Notes: generated from the sequence alone by a model not told the origin. A DNA stretch of 64,000 nt from Intestinibacillus sp. Marseille-P6563 (GCF_900604335.1 NZ_UWOD01000001.1:709501-773500), one strand, 5' to 3'; counted from the stretch's first letter, positions 9,869-19,224 are shown. A program made the numbers and translations.

Positions 9869-10909
9869 TTATCGGTGCAAAACACACCTTTTTCCTGTGG
9901 TTTGATAGCAGCGGAAACAGCCGTAGCAGCCGCGGCAGGCCGACATGCCGCCGCGCTTTATCCGACTCACAAAATCGGGCTGACAGATGAACAGCCGCGA
10001 CGCGCTGGCCAGCGCCATCCCGGCGTCCAGCGCCGCCTGCATATCCTCCCGGTCACGCAAACCGCCGACCAAAATGATCGGCAGACGGGTTTTAGCAGCC
10101 AGTTCCTCCGCGCCCTGCAAATAATACCGTCTGGCTTCGGGCGGCTGGCTGGCAAAGTCAAAGCCCGATACCTCGGCCGCTACCACGCCTAAATCGGCGC
10201 AAATGTTCAAAAATTCTGTCAACGCCGCAAGGAAATCGGATGCCTCCCCCTGACAGTTGCTATGTACTTTGAGCAGCACCGGATAATCCGGGCCTACGGC
10301 AGCGCGTACCTTTTCCAACGTTTCGCGCGCCATGCGGAAACGGTCGCTGCCATACGCATCGGTACGCACATTCCAGGTCGGGTCGATAAACTCGGAGAGC
10401 AGATACCCATGGGCACAATGAATCTGTACCCCATCATATCCTGCCTGTTTGGCGCGCACCGCGGCCGAGGCAAAATCGTCCTGAATGCGGTGCATCTCCT
10501 CGATGGTCAGCTCCCGCGCGGGTACGCCGGGAACATATTCGAGCGTGCTCGGCGCGACTGGCACACGGCCGGTGACCGCCTGCGGACTTTTGCCGCCCGC
10601 ATGGCTGAGCTGCTGGACGATGCAGCCGCCCGCTGCATGCACCGCATCGGTCAGGGTCTTTTGCCCCGCGATAAACCGGTCGTCATACATGGCATTCTGG
10701 TTGGCATCGTTGCGGCCATCCGGGCTGACGCAGGCATGGCCGGTGATGATGAGGCCGACTTCCTGTTCGGCCAGTTCTCGGTAGAGGTTCATCTGCGCTG
10801 GGGACACTGTCCCATCGGGATTGCCCATATAATCGTTGGTCGCCGAACGGCAAATGCGATTGCGCAAGGGAAGGTTCCCTAGCGTACAGGGTGCAAACAG
10901 GTCACTCAT
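9869..10909 (-). CDS. NADH:flavin oxidoreductase (Old Yellow Enzyme family)
   Basis: 346 residues forming an FMN TIM barrel. Family marks are the N-terminal LFAPCTLGNLPLRNRICRS, QLSHAGG, the HCAHGYLLSEFIDP segment with paired His residues for substrate binding, and VLLKVHSNC. The C-terminus is Cys-rich (CRGCYGCFRC); unlike the larger 2,4-dienoyl-CoA reductase type there is no second flavoprotein domain. Likely an ene-reductase with unknown substrate. Its start overlaps the stop of the upstream hydrolase gene by four bases, making it the last gene of a six-gene coupled cluster. Confidence 0.85.
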   Translation of the reverse strand: MSDLFAPCTLGNLPLRNRICRSATNDYMGNPDGTVSPAQMNLYRELAEQEVGLIITGHACVSPDGRNDANQNAMYDDRFIAGQKTLTDAVHAAGGCIVQQLSHAGGKSPQAVTGRVPVAPSTLEYVPGVPARELTIEEMHRIQDDFASAAVRAKQAGYDGVQIHCAHGYLLSEFIDPTWNVRTDAYGSDRFRMARETLEKVRAAVGPDYPVLLKVHSNCQGEASDFLAALTEFLNICADLGVVAAEVSGFDFASQPPEARRYYLQGAEELAAKTRLPIILVGGLRDREDMQAALDAGMALASASRLFICQPDFVSRIKRGGMSACRGCYGCFRCYQTTGKRCVLHR

Positions 10910-11637
10910 GCTTTTTTGTCCTCCTTCAGGAAGCGCAGCACCGCCAAATTAAACTGGTTGGGCAGCTTGGCCGCACAAAAATGGTCGCCGCCCGGGATGC
11001 GCTCCATACGTGCATGCGGCAGACATAGGGTCATCCGCCAGGAATGTTTGTCAAAAATCATATCATGCTCCCCGACCAGCACCAGGGTCTGGGCCTGGAT
11101 TCGCCCCAAATCATCCCAATCGACCCCATAATCGTGGGCCATCAGCGAAAGAACATCGCATTTGCGCGCAATCGACTCATCCAGCGGACGCAGCGCATGC
11201 AGCAACCCGACCACTGGATACAGCGGAATCTGGATGGCCGGTTTGACACCGGTAAGCATATGGATATTAGCGCCGTTTAAGATCAGTTTATCCACACACT
11301 GTGGATATTGCAGGGCAAACCGAATCGCCAAATTGCCGCCATCCGAAAAGCCCAGGATATGAGCCTTTTGCAGCCCCAGCGCATGGAACACCACGCGCAG
11401 ATCGCGGGCCATTTGATAAAAATTCAGTCCCCGGTCGCCATGGCCGCTTTTGCCATGCCCGCGGCTGTCCACGGCGATCACCCGGAAAAACCGCGCCAAG
11501 ACCGGAATCTGATGCCGGAAATAGGTGCTGTCCTCCCCGTTTCCGTGCAGCAGGATCAGCGGTTCCCCCTGGCCCCATTCGTAATAGGCGATCTCGACGT
11601 CCCCGACCGAGACGTACTTCGGATTCCAATCATACAT
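10906..11637 (-). CDS. Alpha/beta-fold hydrolase
   Basis: 243 residues. The oxyanion-hole motif LLHGNGEDS, the RGHGKSG segment, the nucleophile elbow GFSDGG (Ser) and a late GGDHFCA with the catalytic His define an alpha/beta hydrolase similar to small esterases and haloperoxidase-like proteins. The acid is probably in VLVGEHDMIF. There is no signal peptide, so it acts in the cytoplasm. The substrate is unknown. It overlaps the YjbQ gene upstream by eight bases and the flavin oxidoreductase downstream by four. Confidence 0.85.
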   Translation of the reverse strand: MYDWNPKYVSVGDVEIAYYEWGQGEPLILLHGNGEDSTYFRHQIPVLARFFRVIAVDSRGHGKSGHGDRGLNFYQMARDLRVVFHALGLQKAHILGFSDGGNLAIRFALQYPQCVDKLILNGANIHMLTGVKPAIQIPLYPVVGLLHALRPLDESIARKCDVLSLMAHDYGVDWDDLGRIQAQTLVLVGEHDMIFDKHSWRMTLCLPHARMERIPGGDHFCAAKLPNQFNLAVLRFLKEDKKA

Positions 11638-12031
11638 CGGCCATCACCTTGATGTAGTACCGCCGAGTACGCGGACCGTCAAATTCACAGAAGTAAACGC
11701 CCTGCCAGGTGCCCAGCAACGGACGTCCCTCTTCAATCAGAATGGTTTCCGACGCGCCCACGGTCGAGCATTTGAGGTGAGCATCCGAATTGCCTTCGCC
11801 GTGGCGGAAGTCCCGCCGGTCGGGAAAGGCTTCATCGAACCCGATCACCAAATCATGGGTCACATCCGGGTCGGCATTTTCATTGATCGTGATAGCCGCT
11901 GTGGTGTGCGGGCAATAGACGACACAGATGCCCGACGTCACACCCGATTTCCGGATGGTGTCGCGCACCGCGCTGGTGATGTTATAGTACCCCTGCCGCT
12001 CGGTGCGCAGGGTAAATTCCTGTGTTCTCAT
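11630..12031 (-). CDS. YjbQ/UPF0047 family protein
   Basis: 133 residues matching the conserved YjbQ fold: GICVVYCPHTTAAITINENADPD-type core (His in PHTTAA), HGEGNSDAH, and GTWQGVYFCEFDGPR near the C-terminus. The His/Asp/Glu set is thought to bind metal. Members have been reported to complement thiamin-phosphate synthase weakly, but the physiological role is unsettled. It sits inside a cluster of four-base overlaps and is translationally coupled to the HD-domain gene. Confidence 0.88.
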   Translation of the reverse strand: MRTQEFTLRTERQGYYNITSAVRDTIRKSGVTSGICVVYCPHTTAAITINENADPDVTHDLVIGFDEAFPDRRDFRHGEGNSDAHLKCSTVGASETILIEEGRPLLGTWQGVYFCEFDGPRTRRYYIKVMADV

Positions 12032-12603
12032 ACCAGGTCCTCCTCATGCCGCTGCTCATGCAGATAGGTCGCTTCCAGGTCGGCCAAATGCAATTTGACG
12101 GCCAGCGGATACCTTTCGTACGCATGGGCAATGGCAAAGCTGCCCGCCCGCGCCGTATCGTCAAAGCCGCCCATGTGCCAGCGGATGGCAACCGCCTCCT
12201 CATTTTTCAGGCGCATGAACCGCTCAATCAGGAATACCGACTTTTCGCCGTGGCCATAGGGAAATTTATCGTCAATGGCATACACCGGCACCTTTTCCCA
12301 CTCCCCGCGGTCGTTCTTGCGGTTGCGGTATTCGGTGGTATAGAACCCGGCTTTGCAGATGTCGTGCAGCAAGGATGCAATGGTGAAACTCTCCAGATCA
12401 TCCTTTTCCTTGTCGTAATGCTTGGAGATAAGCACCTCATAGACATTTAAGCTATGCTCCAGCAGACCGCCCTCATAGGCTGCATGGAAGCGTGTGGATG
12501 CGGGCGCGGTAAAAAAGTCGGTGCTCTCCATCCATTCGAGCAGCTTGTCCGCGCCCCGCCGGGTGATCTGATTGCGAAATATATTCAAAAACTTTTCTTT
12601 CAT
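12028..12603 (-). CDS. HD-domain phosphohydrolase
   Basis: 191 residues. The HD metal-binding signature is visible as H in GGLLEHSLNV, then LLHDICKAGFY, a later GHGEKS and the RWHMGGFD His. Members of this group hydrolyse phosphomonoesters or phosphodiesters of nucleotides; the substrate is not deducible here. Its gene overlaps the cca gene by four bases, and cca enzymes often carry HD domains themselves, so an RNA or nucleotide role is possible but unproven. Confidence 0.8.
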   Translation of the reverse strand: MKEKFLNIFRNQITRRGADKLLEWMESTDFFTAPASTRFHAAYEGGLLEHSLNVYEVLISKHYDKEKDDLESFTIASLLHDICKAGFYTTEYRNRKNDRGEWEKVPVYAIDDKFPYGHGEKSVFLIERFMRLKNEEAVAIRWHMGGFDDTARAGSFAIAHAYERYPLAVKLHLADLEATYLHEQRHEEDLV

Positions 12604-13931
12604 GTCGGTTCCTCCCTATGAAGCTCCACCAGATGCGTGAGTGTTTCCGGGGTATTGCGCGCCGGATCGTCGAGCACCTGCTCGAGCAGATAGCGCTGCA
12701 TTTGTCCAATCTGTTTGCCTTGCAGCCCTAAACGCATGAGCGCATAGCCATCGAGCGCCAGCGAATGCACGGTCAGGCAATCGCGGCTGCGCAGCATGGC
12801 GTTAATTTGCTGCTCCAGCTGCTGATATTGGCCAATATATTCGGCATGCGTCCCGCGGGCGACCCCGTCTGCTTTTTTCATCATCAGAAGCTGTCGCACC
12901 CGTGTTTCTCCAAACTGCGCCAACCGCCGCCGGACGGTTTTGGGCTCCGAATCGATCGGAATATCGTGATGGTCGGCCAGAAAAACGACCGCTTCCCGAA
13001 TCGCGTTGGGCAGCCGCAAGGCCAGACAGCGCTGCTCGGCCATGGCCGCGCTCAGCTTAGGATGTCCATAAAAATGGCCGACACCCTTTTCGTCAATGGT
13101 CATGCAGTGCGGCTTGCCGGTGTCATGATACAGCGCCGCCAGCCGCAAGGCTGGATCGGCGGGAATCTGTTCCAGCGCCCGGATGGAATGCTCCAAAACA
13201 TCATAGCGATGGTAGCGGTTGCGCTGCTGCCATCCCCGCATGGGCAGAATCTCGGGCAGCACCACACCCATCACATCGGTATATTCCCGCAGCACCCGGC
13301 CGGCATACCGGCCGCACAGCAGCCGCAGCGTTTCCGCGGCCAGCCGCTCGGGCGCCACCCGGGTCATGGTGGGCGCCAAAACGCGCAGCGCATCCGCGGT
13401 ATCGCATTCCAGCGCAAAGCCGGTTTCGGCCATCAGGCGCAGACCGCGCAAAATCCGCAGCGTATCTTCGGTAAACCGATGCTCCGGGTCTCCCACGGCG
13501 CGCAATCGCCGGGCCTGGATGTCTGCCTGCCCGCCAAAGGGGTCCTGTAAGCCCCGGGTTGGACTGAATGCAATGGCATTGACCGTAAAGTCCCGCCGGG
13601 CTAGGTCGCTTTCCAGATCACGTACAAACCGCACCTGATCGGGATGCCGGCCATCGGAATAGCGGCCCTCCACCCGGAATGAGGTGATTTCGATGGGGGC
13701 CCCATCGAGCAAAACAGTGACTGTGCCATGTTTCAGCCCGGTTTCGGCCACGCGCTCCTGCGCAAAAACCTGACGGGTCTCTTCGGGTGTTGCCGCTGTA
13801 CACAAATCAAAATCATGAGGCGTCACCCCGCGCAAATGGTCGCGCACCGCGCCACCGACCACATACGCCGGATATCCCGCCTGCTCGAGCGCCGTGAGTG
13901 CCTTCTGCACCCCACGGGGAAGCTCCATCAT
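12600..13931 (-). CDS. cca: CCA tRNA nucleotidyltransferase
   Basis: 443 residues. Adds or repairs the 3' CCA end of tRNAs. The class II polymerase head has GGAVRDHLRG (residues ~26-35) and DFDLCTAATPEE with the two catalytic Asp, then RRDFTVNAIAF and the neck motif EDTLRILRGLRL. A C-terminal HD domain (LYHDTGKPHC, FLADHHDIP) is fused, as in many Firmicutes enzymes, giving possible phosphatase activity. Coupled by four-base overlaps to DUF896 upstream and the HD gene downstream. Confidence 0.93.
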   Translation of the reverse strand: MMELPRGVQKALTALEQAGYPAYVVGGAVRDHLRGVTPHDFDLCTAATPEETRQVFAQERVAETGLKHGTVTVLLDGAPIEITSFRVEGRYSDGRHPDQVRFVRDLESDLARRDFTVNAIAFSPTRGLQDPFGGQADIQARRLRAVGDPEHRFTEDTLRILRGLRLMAETGFALECDTADALRVLAPTMTRVAPERLAAETLRLLCGRYAGRVLREYTDVMGVVLPEILPMRGWQQRNRYHRYDVLEHSIRALEQIPADPALRLAALYHDTGKPHCMTIDEKGVGHFYGHPKLSAAMAEQRCLALRLPNAIREAVVFLADHHDIPIDSEPKTVRRRLAQFGETRVRQLLMMKKADGVARGTHAEYIGQYQQLEQQINAMLRSRDCLTVHSLALDGYALMRLGLQGKQIGQMQRYLLEQVLDDPARNTPETLTHLVELHREEPT

Positions 13932-14140
13932 GCTTTGCCCTTCTTTTGTTTCAGATGGTATGCGGTGCCGTCTGGGTTCAAAACCACCGTATTGTCCAGT
14001 TGCGATTTTAAATTTCTGCGAAAGCTTTCAATGTATTCCTGCCGCAGCGCCTGCCGTTCGGCCTGCTCGGCCTCGGTCAGACCCTCGGTCTTGGCCTTTT
14101 TGGCCAAGGCGTTGATGCGTGCAATTTTTTCTTCGGTCAT
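13928..14140 (-). CDS. DUF896 (YnzC-like) small protein
   Basis: 70 residues, matching the DUF896 family: TEEKIARINALAKKAK, TEAEQAERQALRQEYI, and FRRNLKSQLDN. The fold is a short two-helix hairpin. In Bacillus a member is made during the SOS response, but the function is unknown. First gene of the minus-strand cluster that runs down to 9869; a TATAAT-like box (14174-14179, minus) lies just upstream. Confidence 0.88.
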   Translation of the reverse strand: MTEEKIARINALAKKAKTEGLTEAEQAERQALRQEYIESFRRNLKSQLDNTVVLNPDGTAYHLKQKKGKA

Positions 14141-14232
14141 GATCTTGGCTCCTCCGTTTCCTTCGATGCCCTTATTATAACAAAATCACGCGGCAAAGTC
14201 GAGTGGCGGACGGCTGATCGCACAGCCTTTCC

Positions 14233-14261
14233 TTGACCGCCATTTCCCGCCGTGTTACAAT
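14233..14261 (+). promoter_or_regulatory. Promoter of the O-acetylhomoserine sulfhydrylase gene
   Basis: TTGACC (14233-14238) and TACAAT (14256-14261) with 17-base spacing. The predicted start of transcription (~14268) coincides with an upstream ATG, which supports the downstream ATG 14301 as the real start. Confidence 0.75.
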
Positions 14262-14300
14262 ATCGATATGCATAAAATGTCCAAAAAGGAGTTATTCTAC

Positions 14301-15566
14301 ATGAAACTGGAAACCAAATGTTTACATGCCGGGTACAAACCCGAAAATGGCGGTCCGGGCGTCATGCCGATCGTTCAGTCGACCACTTATCGCTTTGATT
14401 CGACCGCACATATCGCAGGCCTGTTCGACATGCCGACCGAGTACATGTACTCGCGCTTTGCCAACCCGACCTGCGACGCCGTCGAAAAGAAAATCGCCGA
14501 ACTGGAAGGCGGCGTAGGCGCGATGCTGACCACATCCGGTCAGGCGGCCAGCCTGCTGTCCATCCTGAACCTGTGCTCGGCAGGCGACAGCTTTATCGCC
14601 GCTTCCACCATTTATGGCGGCACGATCAATCTGTTTGGCGTGACCCTCAAAAAGCTGGGCATTGAGTGCATCTGGGCGGATGCCGAAGCGTCCGAAGAGG
14701 ACATCCAGAAGCTGTTCAAGCCCAACACCAAGGCAGTCTTTGGCGAAACCCTGGCCAACCCGGCTTTGACCGTTTTTGACATTGAAAAGTGGGCATCCAT
14801 CGCACACAAGAGCGGTGTACCGCTCATCATCGACAACACCTTTGCAACCCCCATCCTGTGCCGCCCGATCGAATGGGGCGCGGATATCGTCATCCACTCG
14901 ACCACCAAGTACATGGACGGCCATGCGGTACAGGGCGGCGGCGTCATCGTCGACGGCGGCAAGTTCGACTGGGCGGCTTCGGGCAAGTTCCCGGACTTTA
15001 CTGAGCCGGACGAAAGCTATCATGGCGTGGTATACACCCGTGAATTTGGCGCCATGGCGTACATCATCAAGGCCCGCATGCAGCTCATGCGCGACTTTGG
15101 CTGCTATCCGGCTGCGCATTCGGCGTTCCTGCTCAACTTGGGTCTGGAAACCCTGCCGGTGCGCATGAAGCAGTACTGCGAAAACGCAACCACGGTTGCC
15201 AAGCACCTGCTCTCGTCCGATAAGATTGCTGGCGTGCGCTATCCCGGTCTGGAAAGCGACCCCTATCATGCCCGCGCACAGAAATACCTGCCGCTCGGCA
15301 CCTCGGGCGTCATGAGCATCGACATCAAGGGCGGCCGCGAACCGGCGATGAAGTTCATGGACAGCGTCAAGCTGGCCTGCAACGAAGTGCACGTGGCCGA
15401 TATCCGCACCTGCGTGCTGCATCCGGCGAGCGAGACCCACCGTCAGCTGACCGACGAGCAGCTGGTCGCGGCCGGCATCGAGCCCGGTCTGGTCCGTCTG
15501 TCGGTCGGTCTGGAAAATGTCGAAGACATTCTGGCCGATCTGGATCAGGCGCTTGCACAGATTTAA
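14301..15566 (+). CDS. O-acetylhomoserine aminocarboxypropyltransferase (PLP)
   Basis: 421 residues, Cys/Met metabolism PLP family. Makes homocysteine (or methionine) from O-acetylhomoserine and sulfide. Visible marks are YSRFANPTCDAVEKKIAELE, the PLP-binding VPLIIDNTFATPILC, and the Schiff-base Lys in HSTTKYMDGH. The C-terminal HPASETHRQL and SVGLENVEDI are typical. ATG 14301 has AAAGGAG 9 bases upstream. The assignment as MetY rather than methionine gamma-lyase is likely from the length and C-terminus, but not certain. Confidence 0.85.
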   Translation: MKLETKCLHAGYKPENGGPGVMPIVQSTTYRFDSTAHIAGLFDMPTEYMYSRFANPTCDAVEKKIAELEGGVGAMLTTSGQAASLLSILNLCSAGDSFIAASTIYGGTINLFGVTLKKLGIECIWADAEASEEDIQKLFKPNTKAVFGETLANPALTVFDIEKWASIAHKSGVPLIIDNTFATPILCRPIEWGADIVIHSTTKYMDGHAVQGGGVIVDGGKFDWAASGKFPDFTEPDESYHGVVYTREFGAMAYIIKARMQLMRDFGCYPAAHSAFLLNLGLETLPVRMKQYCENATTVAKHLLSSDKIAGVRYPGLESDPYHARAQKYLPLGTSGVMSIDIKGGREPAMKFMDSVKLACNEVHVADIRTCVLHPASETHRQLTDEQLVAAGIEPGLVRLSVGLENVEDILADLDQALAQI

Positions 15567-15585
15567 TCAAACAGGAGATTTTTTT

Positions 15586-16029
15586 ATGGAGATCCGCGAA
15601 ATTTTACCGTGGGACAAGCCGCATTTCTGCCGCATGGTGCATGCGTTTTACCGTCTGCCGGCAGTCGCGCATGTTATCCCGGATGACCACGCCGAACGCA
15701 CCTTCGATCTTCTCATGCACGACACCCCCTATGCGCGCTGCTTTGTCGCGGCTGATGCACACGATGTCCCGCATGCGTACTGCCTGTGCGCGATCACCTG
15801 GTCCAACGAGGCCGGCGGTCTGTGCGTATGGCTGGAAGAACTGATGGTGGAAGATACGCTGCGCGGCCAGGGCATCGGCCAAAAGCTGATCGCCGCTGTG
15901 CGCGCTGCATATCCGGACGCGGCCCGTTTCCGCCTGGAAGTCACCGACGAAAACCCGCGTGCCGCGGCACTGTATCGCACGCTTGGTTTTGAGGATCTGG
16001 AGTACCGGCAGATGGTACTCGACCGTTAA
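15586..16029 (+). CDS. GNAT-family N-acetyltransferase
   Basis: 147 residues. The acetyl-CoA loop appears as VEDTLRGQGIGQKL (Q/RxxGxG/A), followed by RLEVTDENPRAAALYRTLGF, the usual C-terminal strand-helix of GNAT enzymes. ATG 15586 follows AGGAGA by 7 bases; the frame upstream overlaps the previous gene without similarity. Substrate unknown. It is 19 bases downstream of the sulfhydrylase gene and probably cotranscribed. Confidence 0.87.
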   Translation: MEIREILPWDKPHFCRMVHAFYRLPAVAHVIPDDHAERTFDLLMHDTPYARCFVAADAHDVPHAYCLCAITWSNEAGGLCVWLEELMVEDTLRGQGIGQKLIAAVRAAYPDAARFRLEVTDENPRAAALYRTLGFEDLEYRQMVLDR

Positions 16030-16032
16030 AAC

Positions 16033-16068
16033 AAAAAAGCTGCCTTTTGACAAGGCAGCTTTTTTTAT
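16033..16068. terminator. Bidirectional terminator
   Basis: AAAAAAGCTGCCTT pairs with AAGGCAGCTTTTTT around a TTGAC loop, with A and T runs on both flanks. It serves the acetyltransferase gene (+) and the converging RluA gene (-). Confidence 0.88.
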
Positions 16069-16946
16069 AGTTCTGGGAAAAACCGGCGCATATCTTCGGG
16101 CAGCGGGTCGGAAAAACAAAGCCGTTCGCCGGTGACCGGCTGCGGCAGCGTCAAAAAAGCGGCATGCAGCGCATGGCGGTCGATTCGCCCCATATCGTTC
16201 GGCCCATACAAGAAATCCCCGGGCAGCGGATGGCCGATATACTGCATATGTACCCGGATTTGATGGGTGCGGCCGGTTTCCAGCCGAATGCGCGCCAGCG
16301 AATAGCCATTTGCATACGCCAGACGGGTGTAATGGGTCACCGCCCGCTCGCCATCCGGCCGCACCTGGCGCGCAATGACCGAGCCGTCCACTCGGCCAAT
16401 GGGCGCATCGATCGTGCCCTCGGGTGGCAACTCCCCGGTACACACAGCCAAATATTCATGGAACATCCGCTTTTGCTGCGCCGCGGCGGTCAGCAGGCAG
16501 GCGGACAGCGCATTTTTAGCCAGCACCAGAAGGCCGGAAGTGTTCTTATCCAGCCGCCCGATGGCTCGGAAAGCAAACGGTTCACCCCGCTGCTGATACC
16601 GCGCCGCCAGTGCATTGGCGACCGTGTTCTCCCGGTTTTGCGGCGAGGGATGCACGGCCATCCCGGCCGGTTTGCGAACAACGAACAAATCCTCATCCTC
16701 GTACGCAAGGCTCAGTGGCAGGCCGGGCTGCGGCACAATGTCGCTCCGGTCGGTTTCGCGCACCTGCACCTGCACCACATCCCCGGCATGCAGCCGATCG
16801 ATCGACCGCACCGGCTGCCCCGCGACCGTGATACCCTCCGGGTCTTTCTTCAGTTCTACGAGCAGGCGGTGGGAAATGCCTTCCCGCCGCAGCAACCGCC
16901 CGACCAGTACCCCGTCGTGTTCGGCCCGATATTCGACAATGCGCAT
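16065..16946 (-). CDS. RluA-family pseudouridine synthase
   Basis: 293 residues. An N-terminal S4-like RNA-binding segment (RREGISHRLLVELKKDPEG) is followed by the catalytic motif GRLDKNTSGLLV with the active Asp, plus AVHPSPQN before it and RLETGRTHQIRVHM after it. It isomerises uridines in rRNA or tRNA; the exact target (RluC/RluD/TruC-like) is unclear. Start ATG 16946 has GGGGAG upstream. Confidence 0.9.
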   Translation of the reverse strand: MRIVEYRAEHDGVLVGRLLRREGISHRLLVELKKDPEGITVAGQPVRSIDRLHAGDVVQVQVRETDRSDIVPQPGLPLSLAYEDEDLFVVRKPAGMAVHPSPQNRENTVANALAARYQQRGEPFAFRAIGRLDKNTSGLLVLAKNALSACLLTAAAQQKRMFHEYLAVCTGELPPEGTIDAPIGRVDGSVIARQVRPDGERAVTHYTRLAYANGYSLARIRLETGRTHQIRVHMQYIGHPLPGDFLYGPNDMGRIDRHALHAAFLTLPQPVTGERLCFSDPLPEDMRRFFPEL

Positions 16947-16969
16947 TCATCCGCTCCCCTTTCCTCCCG

Positions 16970-16999
16970 ATTGTACACGTTCAGATAGCTTTCTGTCAA
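16970..16999 (-). promoter_or_regulatory. Promoter of the RluA-family gene
   Basis: Minus strand TTGACA (16994-16999) and TACAAT (16970-16975) at 18-base spacing. A second copy of TTGACAGAAA lies ~30 bases further upstream. Confidence 0.7.
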
Positions 17000-17042
17000 T
17001 TTGCCGAAACTGCATTTTCTGTCAAATTTTTTGTTCCATGCG

Positions 17043-17071
17043 CTATCTTTTCCCCAATTCGGTGCTATAAT
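17043..17071 (+). promoter_or_regulatory. Promoter of the M42 peptidase operon
   Basis: An extended -10, TGC followed by TATAAT (17066-17071), with a weak -35 region around 17043. The start of transcription would be near 17078. Confidence 0.55.
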
Positions 17072-17158
17072 ATTGAAGGTACAAACTGGCTTGGTCGGAA
17101 ACCATCCCATGTTACCCTGAATTTTCCAGAAGAATCCGCCAGAACAGGAGTTGTTTTT

Positions 17159-18190
17159 TTGAACCAAATCGAAACCTTGGAAAAACTGTGCGCCCTGCCC
17201 GGCGTGACCGGTTTTGAGCAATCTGCCGCCCGCACGGTGGCCGAAATGCTCCGGCCGCTCGTCAACAAGGTCGATATCGATCCGTTTGGTACGGTGACCG
17301 GCATTCTGGTCTGTCCGCGCCCAAAGGCCAAGACCGTCCTGCTGGACGCCCATCTTGACCAGATCGGTTTTATCGTCACCGAAGTGCTGGAGGGCGGCTT
17401 TTTGCGCTTTATGCCCGTTGGCGGGGTCGACCCCCGCATGCTGCTGGGCTGTGAGGTCACCATCCTGACCCCTACCCCGCTGTATGGCATCGTTTCCTGT
17501 ACGCCGCCCCATCTGATGCAGCCGGGCGACGCCGACAAGGCGGTGCCCATCCACGAAATGCTGATCGACACCGGCCTGCTGGACGCGGCGTCCCGCATCC
17601 CGGTCGGCACCCCGATCGTCTTCCGCCAGCCCCTCGTGCGGCTGGGAAAGGACGCCGTTTCGAGCAAATGCCTGGATGACCGCGCCGGCGTGCTGGCCAT
17701 CTTGCAGGCCCTGAAAAAGATCGACCGCAAGAAACTCGGCGTCCATGTCGCGGTGATGTTTTCCGCCCAGGAGGAAATCACTTCGCTCGGCGCCATGACC
17801 GGCACATTCCGTCTGCGCCCGGACTACGCCATCGCGGTGGATGTCAGCCATGCCAAGACGCCAGACGCTCCCGCGGATGAAACCTTTGCCTTTGGCGGCG
17901 GCGTGATGATCGGCATGGGGCCGAACATGAATACCGCACTGACCCGCGCGCTCATCCGCTTAGCGCGCGCCGAGGAAATCGACTACCAGATCGAAGTCAT
18001 GGAGGGCGACACGGGCACCAACGCCTGGACCATGCAGATCGCCGCTTGCGGTACAGCGCAGGCGATTTTGTCCATCCCGCTGCGCTACATGCACACCCCC
18101 ATCGAAACCATGCATCTGTCTGACCTAGATGCAACCGCTGATCTGATCGCATCCTTTGTGCAGCACTTTGACGGGGAGGTGAGCCTGTAA
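17159..18190 (+). CDS. M42-family metallopeptidase (first of three)
   Basis: 343 residues from a TTG start placed after ACAGGAG. Zinc-dependent aminopeptidase/cellulase-M type: the metal ligands are in LLDAHLDQIGF, CLDDRAGVLA, the EE pair in SAQEEITSLGA, the Asp in AIAVDVSHA, and a final His near RYMHTPIET. Cytosolic members trim peptides from the N-terminus. Its stop overlaps the next M42 gene by one base (TAATG), so all three are one operon. Confidence 0.9.
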   Translation: MNQIETLEKLCALPGVTGFEQSAARTVAEMLRPLVNKVDIDPFGTVTGILVCPRPKAKTVLLDAHLDQIGFIVTEVLEGGFLRFMPVGGVDPRMLLGCEVTILTPTPLYGIVSCTPPHLMQPGDADKAVPIHEMLIDTGLLDAASRIPVGTPIVFRQPLVRLGKDAVSSKCLDDRAGVLAILQALKKIDRKKLGVHVAVMFSAQEEITSLGAMTGTFRLRPDYAIAVDVSHAKTPDAPADETFAFGGGVMIGMGPNMNTALTRALIRLARAEEIDYQIEVMEGDTGTNAWTMQIAACGTAQAILSIPLRYMHTPIETMHLSDLDATADLIASFVQHFDGEVSL

Positions 18191-19212
18191 TGCTGGAACT
18201 GCTCAAAACCTTATGTGCCCTGTCCGGCCCTTCGGGCGAGGAGGACGCCGTGCGCGCCTTTATCCGCGAACAGGCCGAACCACATGCCGACGAGATCCGT
18301 ACCGACGCCATGGGCAACCTGATGGTCTTTCGCACGGGCGCCCGCAAGCCGGAAAAGCCCATGCTCGTGTGCGCACATATGGACGAAGTCGGTCTGATCG
18401 TCAAGCGCATCACCGACGACGGCATGCTCAAATTCGGCTTTGTCGGCGGCATCGACCCGCGGGTGGTCATCGGCCGGCGGGTCAAGTTTGGCGACACAGC
18501 CGGCGTGGTCGGCATCAAGGCTGTCCATCTGACCAAGGCATCCGAACGCCGTCGCATGCCGGACACCAAGGACCTATATATCGACATCGGCGCTTCGAGC
18601 AAAAAAGCCGCGCAGGCCAAGGTATCCCTGGGCGATTACGGCGTGTTTGATTCCGATGTGGTCGAGTTTGGCGACGGCCTGCTCAAGGCCAAGGCCATCG
18701 ACGACCGCGTCGGCTGCGCGGTCATGCTCAAGCTGCTCGAAGAAAAACCGGCGCTTGATACCTGGTTCGTCTTTACCGTACAGGAGGAAACCGGTCTGCG
18801 CGGGTCGGCAACCGCTGCCTTTGCGCTCGACCCGGCGGCCTGCTTGGTGCTGGAGGGCACGACCGCAGCCGATCTGGCCGAAGCGCCGGGGCATAAACAG
18901 GTCTGCGCGCTGCGGCGCGGTCCGGTGCTGCCCTTTATGGACCGCTCGACCATCTATGACCAGACCCTCCTCACCCAGCTACGCGATACTGCTGTCCAGC
19001 TCGGCCTGCCATGGCAGCTCAAGCAGATGACTTCGGGCGGCACGGATGCTGGCCGCATCCATAAAATCCGCGCCGGGGTACCCACTGTCGGACTGGCAGC
19101 GCCGGTGCGCTATATCCATTCCCCGGTTTCGGTGGCTGCGGTCTGTGATATGGAAAATATGCTCGTTTTGGCGCGCAGCTTCCTGCAAGGGCTGGCCCAA
19201 ACAACAGAATAA
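18190..19212 (+). CDS. M42-family metallopeptidase (second of three)
   Basis: 340 residues. Zinc sites are in VCAHMDEVGLIV, AIDDRVGCAV, VQEETGLRGSA and RYIHSPVSV. Compared with the first paralogue, the Asp after the EE pair is in a different context (LVLEGTTAADL), with Glu at the position of the third metal ligand, which occurs in many M42 enzymes. Overlaps the first gene and lies 12 bases from the third. The three differ widely in sequence, suggesting different peptide preferences. Confidence 0.9.
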   Translation: MLELLKTLCALSGPSGEEDAVRAFIREQAEPHADEIRTDAMGNLMVFRTGARKPEKPMLVCAHMDEVGLIVKRITDDGMLKFGFVGGIDPRVVIGRRVKFGDTAGVVGIKAVHLTKASERRRMPDTKDLYIDIGASSKKAAQAKVSLGDYGVFDSDVVEFGDGLLKAKAIDDRVGCAVMLKLLEEKPALDTWFVFTVQEETGLRGSATAAFALDPAACLVLEGTTAADLAEAPGHKQVCALRRGPVLPFMDRSTIYDQTLLTQLRDTAVQLGLPWQLKQMTSGGTDAGRIHKIRAGVPTVGLAAPVRYIHSPVSVAAVCDMENMLVLARSFLQGLAQTTE

Positions 19213-19224
19213 GGAGTGCTGCTC